A stretch of 64,000 bases of DNA from Microbacterium foliorum (lineage in GTDB: Bacteria; Actinomycetota; Actinomycetes; Actinomycetales; Microbacteriaceae). Each line of letters opens with the position of its first letter. Position 1 is the first letter of the stretch. The stretch covers positions 2,170,001 to 2,234,000 of the forward strand of contig NZ_CP031425.1 in assembly GCF_003367705.1 (NCBI RefSeq), read 5' to 3'. Position numbers and translations under genes: made by a program. The notes below the pieces were generated by a model. That model saw nothing but the letters and a program-made list of their open reading frames with translations. It was not told the DNA's origin and searched no databases. This document shows positions 28,041 to 36,282 of this stretch, piece after piece.

Positions 28041-29027
28041 TCACCGCGCCCAGGCGAGAAGCCGTTCCAGTCCCCACGTCGTGATGATGCGCGCGGCGGG
28101 CACGCCCGCCCGTTCGGCACGCTCCGCGCCGTGATCGAGCAGCGAGAGCTGACCCGGCGCATGCGCATCGGAGTCGATGGAGAAGAGACAGCCCGCCTCC
28201 AGCGCGATCGCGATCAGCTCGTCCGGCGGATCCTGGCGCTCCGGACGCGAATTGATCTCCACGGCCACACCGTTCTCGGCGCAGGCGGCGAACACCGCCT
28301 CGGCGTCGAACTGCGACTCCGCGCGGGTGCCGCGCTCGCCCTGGACGAGGCGACCGGTGCAGTGTCCGAGCACGTTGACGCGCGGATGCGCCACCGCGGC
28401 GAGCATGCGCGCCGTCATCGGCCGCCTGTCCATCCGCAGCTTCGAGTGGACGGATGCGACCACGATGTCCAGTTCGCCCAGCAGCTGCTCCTCCTGATCG
28501 AGGGCGCCGTCGTCGAGGATGTCGACCTCGATGCCCGTCAGCAGGGTGAAGCCGTCACCGGACTCGGCCCGCACGAGCGGCATCTGCTCCCGCAGCCGCT
28601 CGGCCGAGAGTCCGCGGGCGACGCGCAGGCGCGGCGAATGATCGGTGATGGCCTGATACTCGTGACCCAGCGCTCGCGCGGCCGCGGCCATCACCGGGAT
28701 CGGCGTCGTGCCGTCCGACCAGTCCGTGTGGGCGTGCAGATCTCCCCGCAGCCGTGCTCTCAGTGCCGACGTGCGCTCGGGCTCGACCTCGCCCCGGAGC
28801 TCGACGAGGTAGTCCGGCACCTCGCCGCCCTGCGCCTGTCGGATCACACCGAAGGTCGAGTCGCCGATCCCCTTCGCGGCACGGAGCCGGGTGGGGTCGG
28901 CCCTGACGTCTTCCGGAAGCTGCTGCAGAGCCGCGGCCGCCACTCTGAACGCCTTCGCCCGATACCTCGACGCGCGCTCGCGCTCGAGCAGAGACGCGAT
29001 CTCGAGCAGCGCTGCGACGGGATCCAT
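28041..29027 (-). CDS. PHP-domain phosphoesterase with N-terminal helix-hairpin-helix
   Basis: A 328-residue protein. The first 90 residues have the helical and helix-hairpin-helix part seen in PolX (LRAAKGIGDSTFGVI). Then comes a PHP domain with the metal-site motif HAHTDWSDG (His98, His100), AITDHSPRL, VASVHSKL, LGHCTGRL, EINSRPER and IDSDAHAPGQL. There is no polymerase palm, so it is like the C-terminal half of bacterial PolX alone. It probably hydrolyses phosphoesters; the substrate is unknown. It follows trpD by 7 bases. Confidence 0.88.
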   Translation of the reverse strand: MDPVAALLEIASLLERERASRYRAKAFRVAAAALQQLPEDVRADPTRLRAAKGIGDSTFGVIRQAQGGEVPDYLVELRGEVEPERTSALRARLRGDLHAHTDWSDGTTPIPVMAAAARALGHEYQAITDHSPRLRVARGLSAERLREQMPLVRAESGDGFTLLTGIEVDILDDGALDQEEQLLGELDIVVASVHSKLRMDRRPMTARMLAAVAHPRVNVLGHCTGRLVQGERGTRAESQFDAEAVFAACAENGVAVEINSRPERQDPPDELIAIALEAGCLFSIDSDAHAPGQLSLLDHGAERAERAGVPAARIITTWGLERLLAWAR

Positions 29028-29034
29028 CTCGGAC

Positions 29035-30099
29035 CTATGCCGATGCCAGCTCGCGACTCACGCCGATCCACTGGTCGAGCTTCGCGAGGGCGCGGCCGTC
29101 GTCGATCGCCTGTGCGGCGCTCTCGTATCCCTCACGCAGGCGCTCCAGGATGGGCCGCTGCACCTGGGCAGCATCCTGCGAGAGCTCGAAGGCGACGATG
29201 CCGGCCGCCGCATTGAGCAGCACGATGTCGCGCACGGGTCCGGTCTCCCCCTCGAGAGTGCGACGGAGGATCGCGGCGTTGTGATCAGGGGTCCCTCCGA
29301 GGAGATCCGAGAGGTCGGCGATCGGGATGCCGAGGTCGCGCGGGTCGAGGTCGTGCTCGTGGATGTCACCGCGGGTGACCTCCCAGATGCGGCTGTGACC
29401 GGTCGTCGTCAGCTCATCGAGGCCGTCGTCGCCACGGAACACCAGGGCCGTCGCTCCTCGGGTGCGGAAGACGCCGGTGATCAGCGGGACGCGCTCGAGC
29501 TGCGCGACGCCGACGGCGTTGGCCTCGGCACGGGCGGGGTTGCAGAGCGGCCCGAGCATGTTGAACACGGTGGGCACCCCGAGCTCGCTGCGGACCTTCG
29601 CCGCGTGCTTGAACCCCGGGTGGAAGGCGCCGGCCCAGGCGAAGGTGATGCCCGTGCGATCGAGGATCGACGACACGGCGGCCGGATCGAGCGTGAGTTC
29701 GAGTCCGAGTGCGCTCAGCACGTCGGATGAGCCGGACGACGAGCTCGCGGCACGGTTGCCGTGCTTGACGACGGGCACCCCCGTCGCTCCGATGATCACG
29801 GCGGCGGTCGTCGACACGTTCACCGTGCCGACGCGGTCGCCGCCGGTTCCCACGATGTCGAGGACATCCGGCGACACCGGCAGAGGCACGGCGGCTTCGA
29901 GGATGGCGTCGCGGAACCCGACGATCTCGTCGATCGTCTCGCCCTTGGCCCGCAGCGCGACGAGGAACCCGGCGAGCTGCGCCTCGGTCACGTCTCCCCG
30001 CATGATCTGGCGCATGGCCCAGGTGGACTCCCAGACGCTGAGGTCCCGGCGCTCCAGAAGGGTGGTGAGCACGTCGGACCAGGTCACGGAATCAGCCAT
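29035..30099 (-). CDS. trpD: Anthranilate phosphoribosyltransferase
   Basis: A 354-residue enzyme of tryptophan synthesis that joins anthranilate to PRPP. The PRPP site DIVGTGGDRVGTVNVSTTAA, the KHGNRAASSSSGSSD loop, the anthranilate-binding FHPGFKHAAKVRSELG and NMLGPLCNPA are all present. It is encoded alone, away from other trp genes, and divergent from ctaE, as in other actinobacteria. The ATG at 30097-30099 has no Shine-Dalgarno; TAGGAT lies 7 bases upstream. Confidence 0.96.
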   Translation of the reverse strand: MADSVTWSDVLTTLLERRDLSVWESTWAMRQIMRGDVTEAQLAGFLVALRAKGETIDEIVGFRDAILEAAVPLPVSPDVLDIVGTGGDRVGTVNVSTTAAVIIGATGVPVVKHGNRAASSSSGSSDVLSALGLELTLDPAAVSSILDRTGITFAWAGAFHPGFKHAAKVRSELGVPTVFNMLGPLCNPARAEANAVGVAQLERVPLITGVFRTRGATALVFRGDDGLDELTTTGHSRIWEVTRGDIHEHDLDPRDLGIPIADLSDLLGGTPDHNAAILRRTLEGETGPVRDIVLLNAAAGIVAFELSQDAAQVQRPILERLREGYESAAQAIDDGRALAKLDQWIGVSRELASA

Positions 30100-30106
30100 G
30101 TGTGCG

Positions 30107-30112
30107 ATCCTA
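30107..30112 (-). promoter_or_regulatory. Leaderless-type -10 hexamer of trpD
   Basis: TAGGAT lies 7 bases before the ATG of trpD. Confidence 0.55.
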
Positions 30113-30290
30113 TCGGCGCGGGAAAACGTGCAGACCGCCAGACGGATGACCGGATGCCGTCCACGGACGCCCTTTTCCGCGGATTCACCGACTATTCGCA
30201 GCGACTTCTTAGGGTCGCCTAAGTCTGATGGCAGCGAATCCGAGGGTCCCGATGCGAGAATCATGCCCCGGGATCGGCCATAATGGAAGG

Positions 30291-30944
30291 GTGACGACCT
30301 CAGCGACGTATGCCCCGGCGGCAAGAACGATCAAGCGCCCCAACCCGGTAGCTGTCGGCACCATTGTGTGGCTCGGCAGCGAGGTGATGTTCTTCGCGGG
30401 ACTCTTCGCGATCTACTTCACGCTCCGCAGCACCTCCCCCGAGCTGTGGGCCGACCGCACCGAGCTGCTGAACGTGCCGTTCGCCTTCGTGAACACGGCC
30501 ATCCTGGTGCTCTCGTCCTTCACCTGCCAGATGGGCGTGTTCGCTGCTGAAGACCTGCAGCCGTACAAGCTCGGCAAGGGCCAGAAGAACGGTGCCGGCC
30601 GACGCCGCCTGTTCGGCTGGGGCATGGTCGAGTGGTTCTTCCTCACCTTCGCGCTCGGCGCGATCTTCGTCTCCGGCCAGGTGTGGGAGTACGCCACCCT
30701 CGTCGCCGAGGGCATGCCCATCAGCGCGGACTCCTACGCCTCCGCGTTCTACCTGACGACGGGCTTCCACGCCCTTCACGTCACCGGCGGACTCATCGCC
30801 TTCCTGCTCGTCATCGGACGCGCGTACGCCGTCAAGAACTTCCGGCACAAGGAGGCGACGTCCTCGATCGTCGTCTCCTACTACTGGCACTTCGTCGACG
30901 TCGTCTGGATCGTGCTGTTCGTCGTTATCTACTTCCTGAAATAA
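30291..30944 (+). CDS. ctaE: Cytochrome c oxidase subunit III
   Basis: A 217-residue integral membrane protein with five predicted spans, the usual number for actinobacterial subunit III. Family marks are [22 protein letters not shown], the [11 protein letters not shown] segment and the final [20 protein letters not shown]. It is part of the aa3 oxidase. The GTG at 30291 begins the conserved VTTSATYAP start; an upstream in-frame extension is not supported. GGAAGG lies directly before the GTG and CATAAT 6 bases before it, so either a very close ribosome site or a leaderless start is possible. First gene of ctaE-qcrCAB. Confidence 0.95.
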   Translation: MTTSATYAPAARTIKRPNPVAVGTIVWLGSEVMFFAGLFAIYFTLRSTSPELWADRTELLNVPFAFVNTAILVLSSFTCQMGVFAAEDLQPYKLGKGQKNGAGRRRLFGWGMVEWFFLTFALGAIFVSGQVWEYATLVAEGMPISADSYASAFYLTTGFHALHVTGGLIAFLLVIGRAYAVKNFRHKEATSSIVVSYYWHFVDVVWIVLFVVIYFLK

Positions 30945-30964
30945 GAGCGGAGCTGATCCCCGAG

Positions 30965-31768
30965 ATGGCACGAGAGAAGAAGCGCCGTTCGAACGGCCGT
31001 CGCAGTCCCCTGGCTGCCGCAGCACTCATCGGCGCAGGCCTGATGATCACCGGTGCGGTGTACGCCGGAACGTCGGCGGCCTTCGCCGCGACCGACACGC
31101 AGACCGCAGCGTCCAGCACGCTCACCGTCGACGACGGCGAGAAGCTGTTCACGGCGAACTGCGCCACCTGCCACGGTCTCGACCTGCAGGGAACGCCCAA
31201 CGGGCCCAGCCTGTACGGAGTGGGCGAGCTGGCGGTCGAGTTCCAGATGTCCACCGGACGCATGCCGCTGCAGATGCAGGGACCGCAGGCGCCGCAGAAG
31301 GAGCCGCAGTTCACCGAAGACCAGATCCTCGCGATCTCGTCGTTCGTGCAGGAGTCCGCCCCCGGCCCCACCTTCCCGGAGGATCACCTCCTCGACGGCG
31401 GCGGCGACGTCGCCAACGGTGCCGAGCTCTTCCGTGTCAACTGCGCCATGTGCCACAACGTCGCCGCAGCCGGTGGAGCGCTCACCGAGGGCAAGTACGC
31501 CCCCGCCCTGACCGAGACCAGCGCACTGCACATGTACGCGGCCATGGTCACCGGTCCCCAGAACATGCCTGTCTTCGGCGACATGAACCTGTCGGACGAG
31601 GACAAGCGCGACATCATCTCGGCGCTGCTCTACCAGCAGCAGTCGGTGCAGATCGGCGGGTTCTCGCTCGGTTCGCTCGGCCCCGTCTCCGAGGGCCTGT
31701 TCGTCTGGATCTTCGGGATCGGCGCACTCGTCGCGATCACCGTGTGGATCACGGCGAAGTCCAACTGA
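30965..31768 (+). CDS. qcrC: Cytochrome bc1 complex diheme cytochrome c subunit
   Basis: A 267-residue membrane-anchored cytochrome with an N-terminal signal anchor (about 15-42), two CxxCH heme sites (CATCH 66-70 and CAMCH 160-164) and a C-terminal membrane helix (GLFVWIFGIGALVAITVWI). The two-heme QcrC is the actinobacterial form that passes electrons straight from the Rieske protein to the CuA site of the aa3 oxidase within a supercomplex, replacing soluble cytochrome c. It lies 20 bases after ctaE and 36 before qcrA. Confidence 0.96.
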   Translation: MAREKKRRSNGRRSPLAAAALIGAGLMITGAVYAGTSAAFAATDTQTAASSTLTVDDGEKLFTANCATCHGLDLQGTPNGPSLYGVGELAVEFQMSTGRMPLQMQGPQAPQKEPQFTEDQILAISSFVQESAPGPTFPEDHLLDGGGDVANGAELFRVNCAMCHNVAAAGGALTEGKYAPALTETSALHMYAAMVTGPQNMPVFGDMNLSDEDKRDIISALLYQQQSVQIGGFSLGSLGPVSEGLFVWIFGIGALVAITVWITAKSN

Positions 31769-31804
31769 CGCTTAATCATCGAAGAGGAACGTACGAGGAG
31801 CACC

Positions 31805-32881
31805 ATGGCACACGACGACGACTCGCAGGCTCTCGATAGGGCCTACCAGCCCTCTCCGGGGCTGGGTGTCGCAGTCAGCGATCCCGTGCAGAACCCCGGT
31901 CTTCCGCCGCACCGCGAGCGGATGACCGACAAGGACCCGCGCACTGAGAAGACTGCGGAGCGCACGGTCTACACGCTGTTCTACCTCTCGCTGGCCGGAA
32001 GCATCTGGGCGGTCGCCGCCTACATGCTCTTCCCCATCGAGAGCGGCGCGCTCATCGACATCCGACAGAACAACCTCTTCATCGGTCTCGGCATCGCGCT
32101 CGCACTGCTGTCCATCGGAATCGGCGCGATCCACTGGTCCAAGGCGCTGATGAGCGACAAAGAGCACATCGAGCACCGCCACCCCACCCGGGGCAAGGAC
32201 TCGACGCGTGAGGCCGTCGTCGAGGCGTTCGCCACGGCGAACGAGGAGTCCGGGTTCGGACGCCGCACGATGATCCGCAACTCGCTGTTCGCCGCGATCG
32301 TCGCCTCGATCATCCCGGGCGTGACGCTCTTCCGCGGTCTCGCTCCGCACAGCACCCCCGATGACCCCACCGCGGGCGACCCGGTCGTGCTGCTCAAGCA
32401 GACGATGTGGGAGAAGGGTCAGCGGCTGGTGCGCGACCCCGACGGCACGCCGATCCGTGCTGCCGACGTCACCATCGGCTCCGCGTTCCACGTGATCCCT
32501 GAAGACCTCGCAGACCTCAGCCACCACGACGGCTACCTCGAGGAGAAGGCGAAGGCGATCGTGCTGATGATGCGCCTCCGTCCCGAGCAGCTCACCGAGG
32601 CCGAGGACCGCAAGGACTGGTCGTACGACGGCATCGTCGCGTACTCCAAGGTCTGCACCCACGTCGGCTGCCCTGTCGCTCTGTACGAGCAGCAGACGCA
32701 CCACCTGCTGTGCCCCTGCCACCAGTCGCAGTTCGACGTGACCGATCACGCCAAGGTCATCTTCGGCCCGGCCGCACGCCCGCTGCCGCAGCTGCCCATC
32801 ACCGTCGACGACGAGGGCTACCTCGTCGCACGCAGTGACTTCACCGAGCCCGTCGGCCCGAGCTTCTGGGAGCGCCATTGA
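31805..32881 (+). CDS. qcrA: Cytochrome bc1 complex Rieske iron-sulfur subunit
   Basis: A 358-residue Rieske protein of the long actinobacterial type. Three predicted membrane spans (about 56-80, 92-112 and 158-178) precede the 2Fe-2S domain, with ligands in CTHVGC (284-289) and CPCHQSQ (303-309). The two clusters of Cys and His are intact. An AGGAG stretch precedes the ATG. Its stop overlaps the TTG start of qcrB. Confidence 0.96.
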   Translation: MAHDDDSQALDRAYQPSPGLGVAVSDPVQNPGLPPHRERMTDKDPRTEKTAERTVYTLFYLSLAGSIWAVAAYMLFPIESGALIDIRQNNLFIGLGIALALLSIGIGAIHWSKALMSDKEHIEHRHPTRGKDSTREAVVEAFATANEESGFGRRTMIRNSLFAAIVASIIPGVTLFRGLAPHSTPDDPTAGDPVVLLKQTMWEKGQRLVRDPDGTPIRAADVTIGSAFHVIPEDLADLSHHDGYLEEKAKAIVLMMRLRPEQLTEAEDRKDWSYDGIVAYSKVCTHVGCPVALYEQQTHHLLCPCHQSQFDVTDHAKVIFGPAARPLPQLPITVDDEGYLVARSDFTEPVGPSFWERH

Positions 32882-34695
32882 GCACCGCAACGCTGTCCAA
32901 AGAGGACAAGGACAACAAGGCGCCCCTCGGCGGCCGATTCGTCGGCGCCGCGTCGAACTACATCGATGAGCGCACCAGCATCTCCGGACTCGTCAAGGAG
33001 CTCGGACGCAAGATCTTCCCCGACCACTGGTCGTTCATGCTCGGCGAGATCGCGCTGTGGAGCTTCGTGGTCGTGTTCCTGTCCGGAACCTTCCTGACGT
33101 TCTTCTTCCAGGCCTCCATGGTCGAGACCCACTACACCGGTGCGTACGCCCCGATGCGCGGTATCGAGATGTCTGCGGCCCTCGAGTCGTCGCTGCACAT
33201 CTCGTTCGACCTCCGCGGTGGTCTCCTGGTCCGCCAGATCCACCACTGGGCAGCTCTCGTCTTCGTCGCAGGAATCGGCGTGCACATGCTGCGCGTCTTC
33301 TTCACCGGAGCGTTCCGCAAGCCGCGTGAACTCAACTGGGTGATCGGATTCGTCCTCTTCATCCTCGCGATGGCCGAGGGCTTCACCGGCTACTCGCTGC
33401 CTGACGACCTGCTGTCGGGCAACGGCCTGCGCATCATCGACGGCATGATCAAGGGCTTCCCGCTCGTCGGCACCTGGATCTCGTTCCTGCTGTTCGGCGG
33501 CGAGTTCCCCGGCACCGACATCGTGGGCCGCCTCTACACGCTGCACATCCTGCTGCTCCCGCTCCTGGTCATCGGACTGATCGCGGTGCACCTGATGCTC
33601 ATGATCGTGAACAAGCACACGCAGTTCGCCGGCCCCGGCCGCACGAACGACAACGTCGTGGGCTACCCGATGATGCCGGTCTACATGTCGAAGATGGGCG
33701 GATACCTGTTCATCGTGTTCGGCACGATCGTGCTGATCGCGACGTTCTTCCAGATCAACCCGATCTGGAACTACGGTCCCTACGACCCCTCCCCCGTGTC
33801 CGCCGGTACCCAGCCCGACTGGTACATCGGCTTCGCGGACGGCGCGCTGCGATTGGCGCCGTCGAACCTCGACGTCGTGTTCCTCGACCACACGTGGTCG
33901 TTCGGAATCCTGCTCCCGGTGATCGTGCTCGGTCTGTTCATCGTTCTCGTGGCCGTCTACCCCTTCATCGAGGCGTGGATCACCGGCGACAAGCGCGAGC
34001 ACCACATCGCTCAGCGTCCCCGCAACGCGGCGACCCGCACCGCCATCGGCGTGGCCGGCGTCATCTTCTACGCGGTGCTCTGGGCTGCTGCCTCGTCCGA
34101 CCTCATCGCGACGCACTTCATGCTCACGATGGAGGGTGTGATCCACACGCTCCAGGCTCTGCTGTTCGTCGGACCGGTGCTCGGGTACTTCGTCGCCAAG
34201 CGCATCGCGCTGGCGCTGCAGAAGAAGGACCGCGAGATCGTCCTCCACGGCTTCGAGTCGGGCCGCATCGTCCGCCTCCCCGGCGGCGAGTTCATCGAGG
34301 TGCACCAGCCGGTCGACAAGTACGACCGCTGGAAGCTCATCGACGTCGACGGTTACGAGCCGCTCGTCGTCCGCCCGAACGCGAAGGGCCGCATCTCGTG
34401 GACCGAGAACATGCGTTCGTCGATCTCCCGCTGGTTCTTCGAAGACCGTCTCGCCCCGCTCACGCAGGCCGAGGTCGAGGCTGCGGATGCTCACCAGCAC
34501 CACGTCGAGGCTCACAACGAGGAGACCGAGGCCGCCGAGATCCAGGGCGCCCACGAGCGTGCCGGCGCCCCTGATGCGCCGCTCAGCTCGAGCGAGACGC
34601 ACGTCGACGAAACGGCCAACACGCCCAGCTCGGTCATCTCGACCGAGCCGGTGAAGAAGCCCCGCACGAAGAAGAAGTCGGAGGACGGCGAGTAA
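32878..34695 (+). CDS. qcrB: Cytochrome bc1 complex cytochrome b subunit
   Basis: A 605-residue cytochrome b, the quinol-oxidising core of complex III. Heme-binding His pairs lie in the second and fourth helices (VRQIHHWAALVFVAGIGVHMLRVFF, quoted in part, and LHILLLPLLVIGLIAVH), and the quinol-site motif is PYDPSP. The last 130 residues are a hydrophilic tail rich in Glu, His and Ala ending in a Lys cluster, typical in kind for actinobacteria but long here. TTG start overlaps the qcrA stop (TTGA). Confidence 0.95.
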   Translation: MSTATLSKEDKDNKAPLGGRFVGAASNYIDERTSISGLVKELGRKIFPDHWSFMLGEIALWSFVVVFLSGTFLTFFFQASMVETHYTGAYAPMRGIEMSAALESSLHISFDLRGGLLVRQIHHWAALVFVAGIGVHMLRVFFTGAFRKPRELNWVIGFVLFILAMAEGFTGYSLPDDLLSGNGLRIIDGMIKGFPLVGTWISFLLFGGEFPGTDIVGRLYTLHILLLPLLVIGLIAVHLMLMIVNKHTQFAGPGRTNDNVVGYPMMPVYMSKMGGYLFIVFGTIVLIATFFQINPIWNYGPYDPSPVSAGTQPDWYIGFADGALRLAPSNLDVVFLDHTWSFGILLPVIVLGLFIVLVAVYPFIEAWITGDKREHHIAQRPRNAATRTAIGVAGVIFYAVLWAAASSDLIATHFMLTMEGVIHTLQALLFVGPVLGYFVAKRIALALQKKDREIVLHGFESGRIVRLPGGEFIEVHQPVDKYDRWKLIDVDGYEPLVVRPNAKGRISWTENMRSSISRWFFEDRLAPLTQAEVEAADAHQHHVEAHNEETEAAEIQGAHERAGAPDAPLSSSETHVDETANTPSSVISTEPVKKPRTKKKSEDGE

Positions 34696-34708
34696 GATCG
34701 CCGCTCCC

Positions 34709-34750
34709 ATGAAGGAGGCCCTGTCCGTTCTCGGACAGGGCCTCCTTCAT
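34709..34750 (+). terminator. Terminator of the ctaE-qcrCAB operon
   Basis: A 19-base perfect inverted repeat (34709-34727 and 34732-34750) with a TTCT loop, 13 bases past the qcrB stop. One of the strongest hairpins in the window, though without a long U-tract. Confidence 0.8.
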
Positions 34751-34789
34751 GTCCGGGATCCTCTCACGTCGTCATGGAAGGATCGAACC

Positions 34790-35203
34790 ATGAGCTCAGC
34801 AGTCCATCTCATCCGTTCCACCGACCTGGCCGCTGCACCCTACGCGTACGCGGCCACAGCTCCCGCCGGCTCCCGGCTGATCTTCCTCGCCGGCGCCTGC
34901 CCTCTCGAAGACGACGGCAGCACCACCGCTCCCGGGGACTACGCCGCGCAGGCCGCCCGCTGCATGCAGACTCTGAAGGCAGCGCTCGATGCGAGCGGGG
35001 CTGCGCTGACCGACGTGATCAGCACCCGGGTGCTCGTCGCCTCGTCGTCACAGAGAGATCTGGTGGCCGCCTGGGACGTCATCCATGAGGCGTTCGGCGA
35101 CCACGACGTACCGAGCACCCTGCTGGGCGTCACCGTGCTCGGCTACGACGACCAGCTGGTCGAGATCGAGGCGATCGCGGCAGTCGCGGAGCAGCGCGTA
35201 TGA
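34790..35203 (+). CDS. RidA/YjgF-family protein
   Basis: A 137-residue member of the RidA/YER057c/UK114 family, small trimeric proteins; RidA proper hydrolyses reactive enamine/imine intermediates from PLP enzymes. The strand RLIFLAGACPLEDDG and the later VISTRVLVASS fit the family. The Arg of the deaminase-type site is seen in STRVLV. The ATG at 34790 follows AAGGATCG; an upstream in-frame ATG lies inside the qcrB terminator and is rejected. Its stop overlaps the next gene (ATGA). Confidence 0.85.
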   Translation: MSSAVHLIRSTDLAAAPYAYAATAPAGSRLIFLAGACPLEDDGSTTAPGDYAAQAARCMQTLKAALDASGAALTDVISTRVLVASSSQRDLVAAWDVIHEAFGDHDVPSTLLGVTVLGYDDQLVEIEAIAAVAEQRV

Positions 35204-35718
35204 GCGCCGTCATCCGTGCGGCGGTCGCTGACGATGCCGAAGCGCTGCAGGCCGTCGAGGCCCACGCCGATGCGCTTCTGATCGACAGGATCGGTGCGAC
35301 GCACTGGCCCGCCGCCGCCGACGGGGCGTCGAGACTCGCGGCGCCCGGTTTCGTCCTCGTGCTCGAGGACTCCGACAGCTCCTCGCCAGATGATTCCTCT
35401 CCCGTCGGCTTCGTCCACGTCCTGGACGCGGAAGGGCACGCACACCTCGAGCAGCTTTCCGTCCTGCCCTCCGCGGGACGGCGGGGCCACGGTCGACGGC
35501 TCGTCGAGGCGGCCTTGGCGGAAGCACGCGAACGTGGCTACACGCGGGTCTCGCTGCGGACGTACGCCGAGATCCCGTGGAATGCGCCGTTCTATGCGAG
35601 CTGCGGCTTTCTGGAGAGCATTCCCGAGACGTCGTTCCAGCGCGCTCTCGTCGACACAGAGGCACGCCTCGACCTCGACCGCTACGGCCGTCGCATCCAG
35701 ATGACCGTGGAGCTCTGA
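35200..35718 (+). CDS. GNAT-family N-acetyltransferase
   Basis: A 172-residue GNAT enzyme that would move an acetyl group from acetyl-CoA to an unknown acceptor. The acetyl-CoA loop is the segment LSVLPSAGRRGHGRRLVEAAL (a Q/R-x-x-G-x-G/A variant, quoted in part) around residues 85-105, followed by VSLRTYAEIPWNAPFYASCGF, the typical last strand and helix. ATG overlaps the RidA gene. The two genes are an insert between the converging respiratory operons. Confidence 0.85.
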   Translation: MSAVIRAAVADDAEALQAVEAHADALLIDRIGATHWPAAADGASRLAAPGFVLVLEDSDSSSPDDSSPVGFVHVLDAEGHAHLEQLSVLPSAGRRGHGRRLVEAALAEARERGYTRVSLRTYAEIPWNAPFYASCGFLESIPETSFQRALVDTEARLDLDRYGRRIQMTVEL

Positions 35719-35799
35719 CCCTCCGCCCGTCTTGGGGCCTCCGCAGGCCTCGGGGCGGTCTCTGCGTCCGCAGAGCTCCACCCCCGCACCCGCGGAACA

Positions 35800-35835
35800 G
35801 GAAGGGCCCCTGGGATGCATCCCAGGGGCCCTTCC
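35800..35835. terminator. Bidirectional terminator between GNAT gene and ctaF
   Basis: A 36-base perfect palindrome (two 18-base halves centred at 35817/35818) lies between the stops of two converging operons, 82 bases past the GNAT stop and 10 past the ctaF stop. It can serve both strands. Confidence 0.82.
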
Positions 35836-35844
35836 GTTGTCAGG

Positions 35845-36279
35845 TCAGCGTGCGAAGTTACCGCGGTAGTACTCGTACACCCAGCCGACGATCGCGACCA
35901 CGAAGATCGCCAGGCCGATCGGGAGCAGGAAGTGACCGACGGCGAGCCCGACCACGAACACGGCTGCGGACCCCGCGAGGACCAGGGGCCACCAGGACCA
36001 CGGGCTGAACTCGCCGAGCTCGGGATCTCCGTCGTCGATGTCACTGGTCAGGATGTCTTCGGGCAGCTCGCCGTTCTGCGCCTTGTGAGTGCGGTCGAGG
36101 TAGAAGGCGATCATCGCCCCCATGAAGGTCGCGAAGAACAGCGCGACCGTTCCGACCCACTCGATGCGCTCAGCGAAGTTGTCCGACGGCGTGGCGAGGA
36201 TGTGCCAGCCGGTGTAGACGACGCCGACCAGGGCGAAGAAGGCGGTCAGGACCCACCAGAGGATGACGTTGTCGCGCAT
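35845..36279 (-). CDS. ctaF: Cytochrome c oxidase subunit IV, actinobacterial
   Basis: A 144-residue small membrane subunit of the aa3 oxidase found in actinobacteria. Four predicted spans: about 6-26, 40-60, 96-113 and 116-136. The hydrophilic middle (HKAQNGELPEDILTSDIDDGDPELGEFSPWSWWPL) includes the family's conserved GEFSPWSWWP. It lies 3 bases after ctaD, the last gene of ctaCDF. Confidence 0.93.
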   Translation of the reverse strand: MRDNVILWWVLTAFFALVGVVYTGWHILATPSDNFAERIEWVGTVALFFATFMGAMIAFYLDRTHKAQNGELPEDILTSDIDDGDPELGEFSPWSWWPLVLAGSAAVFVVGLAVGHFLLPIGLAIFVVAIVGWVYEYYRGNFAR

Positions 36280-36282
36280 GGC

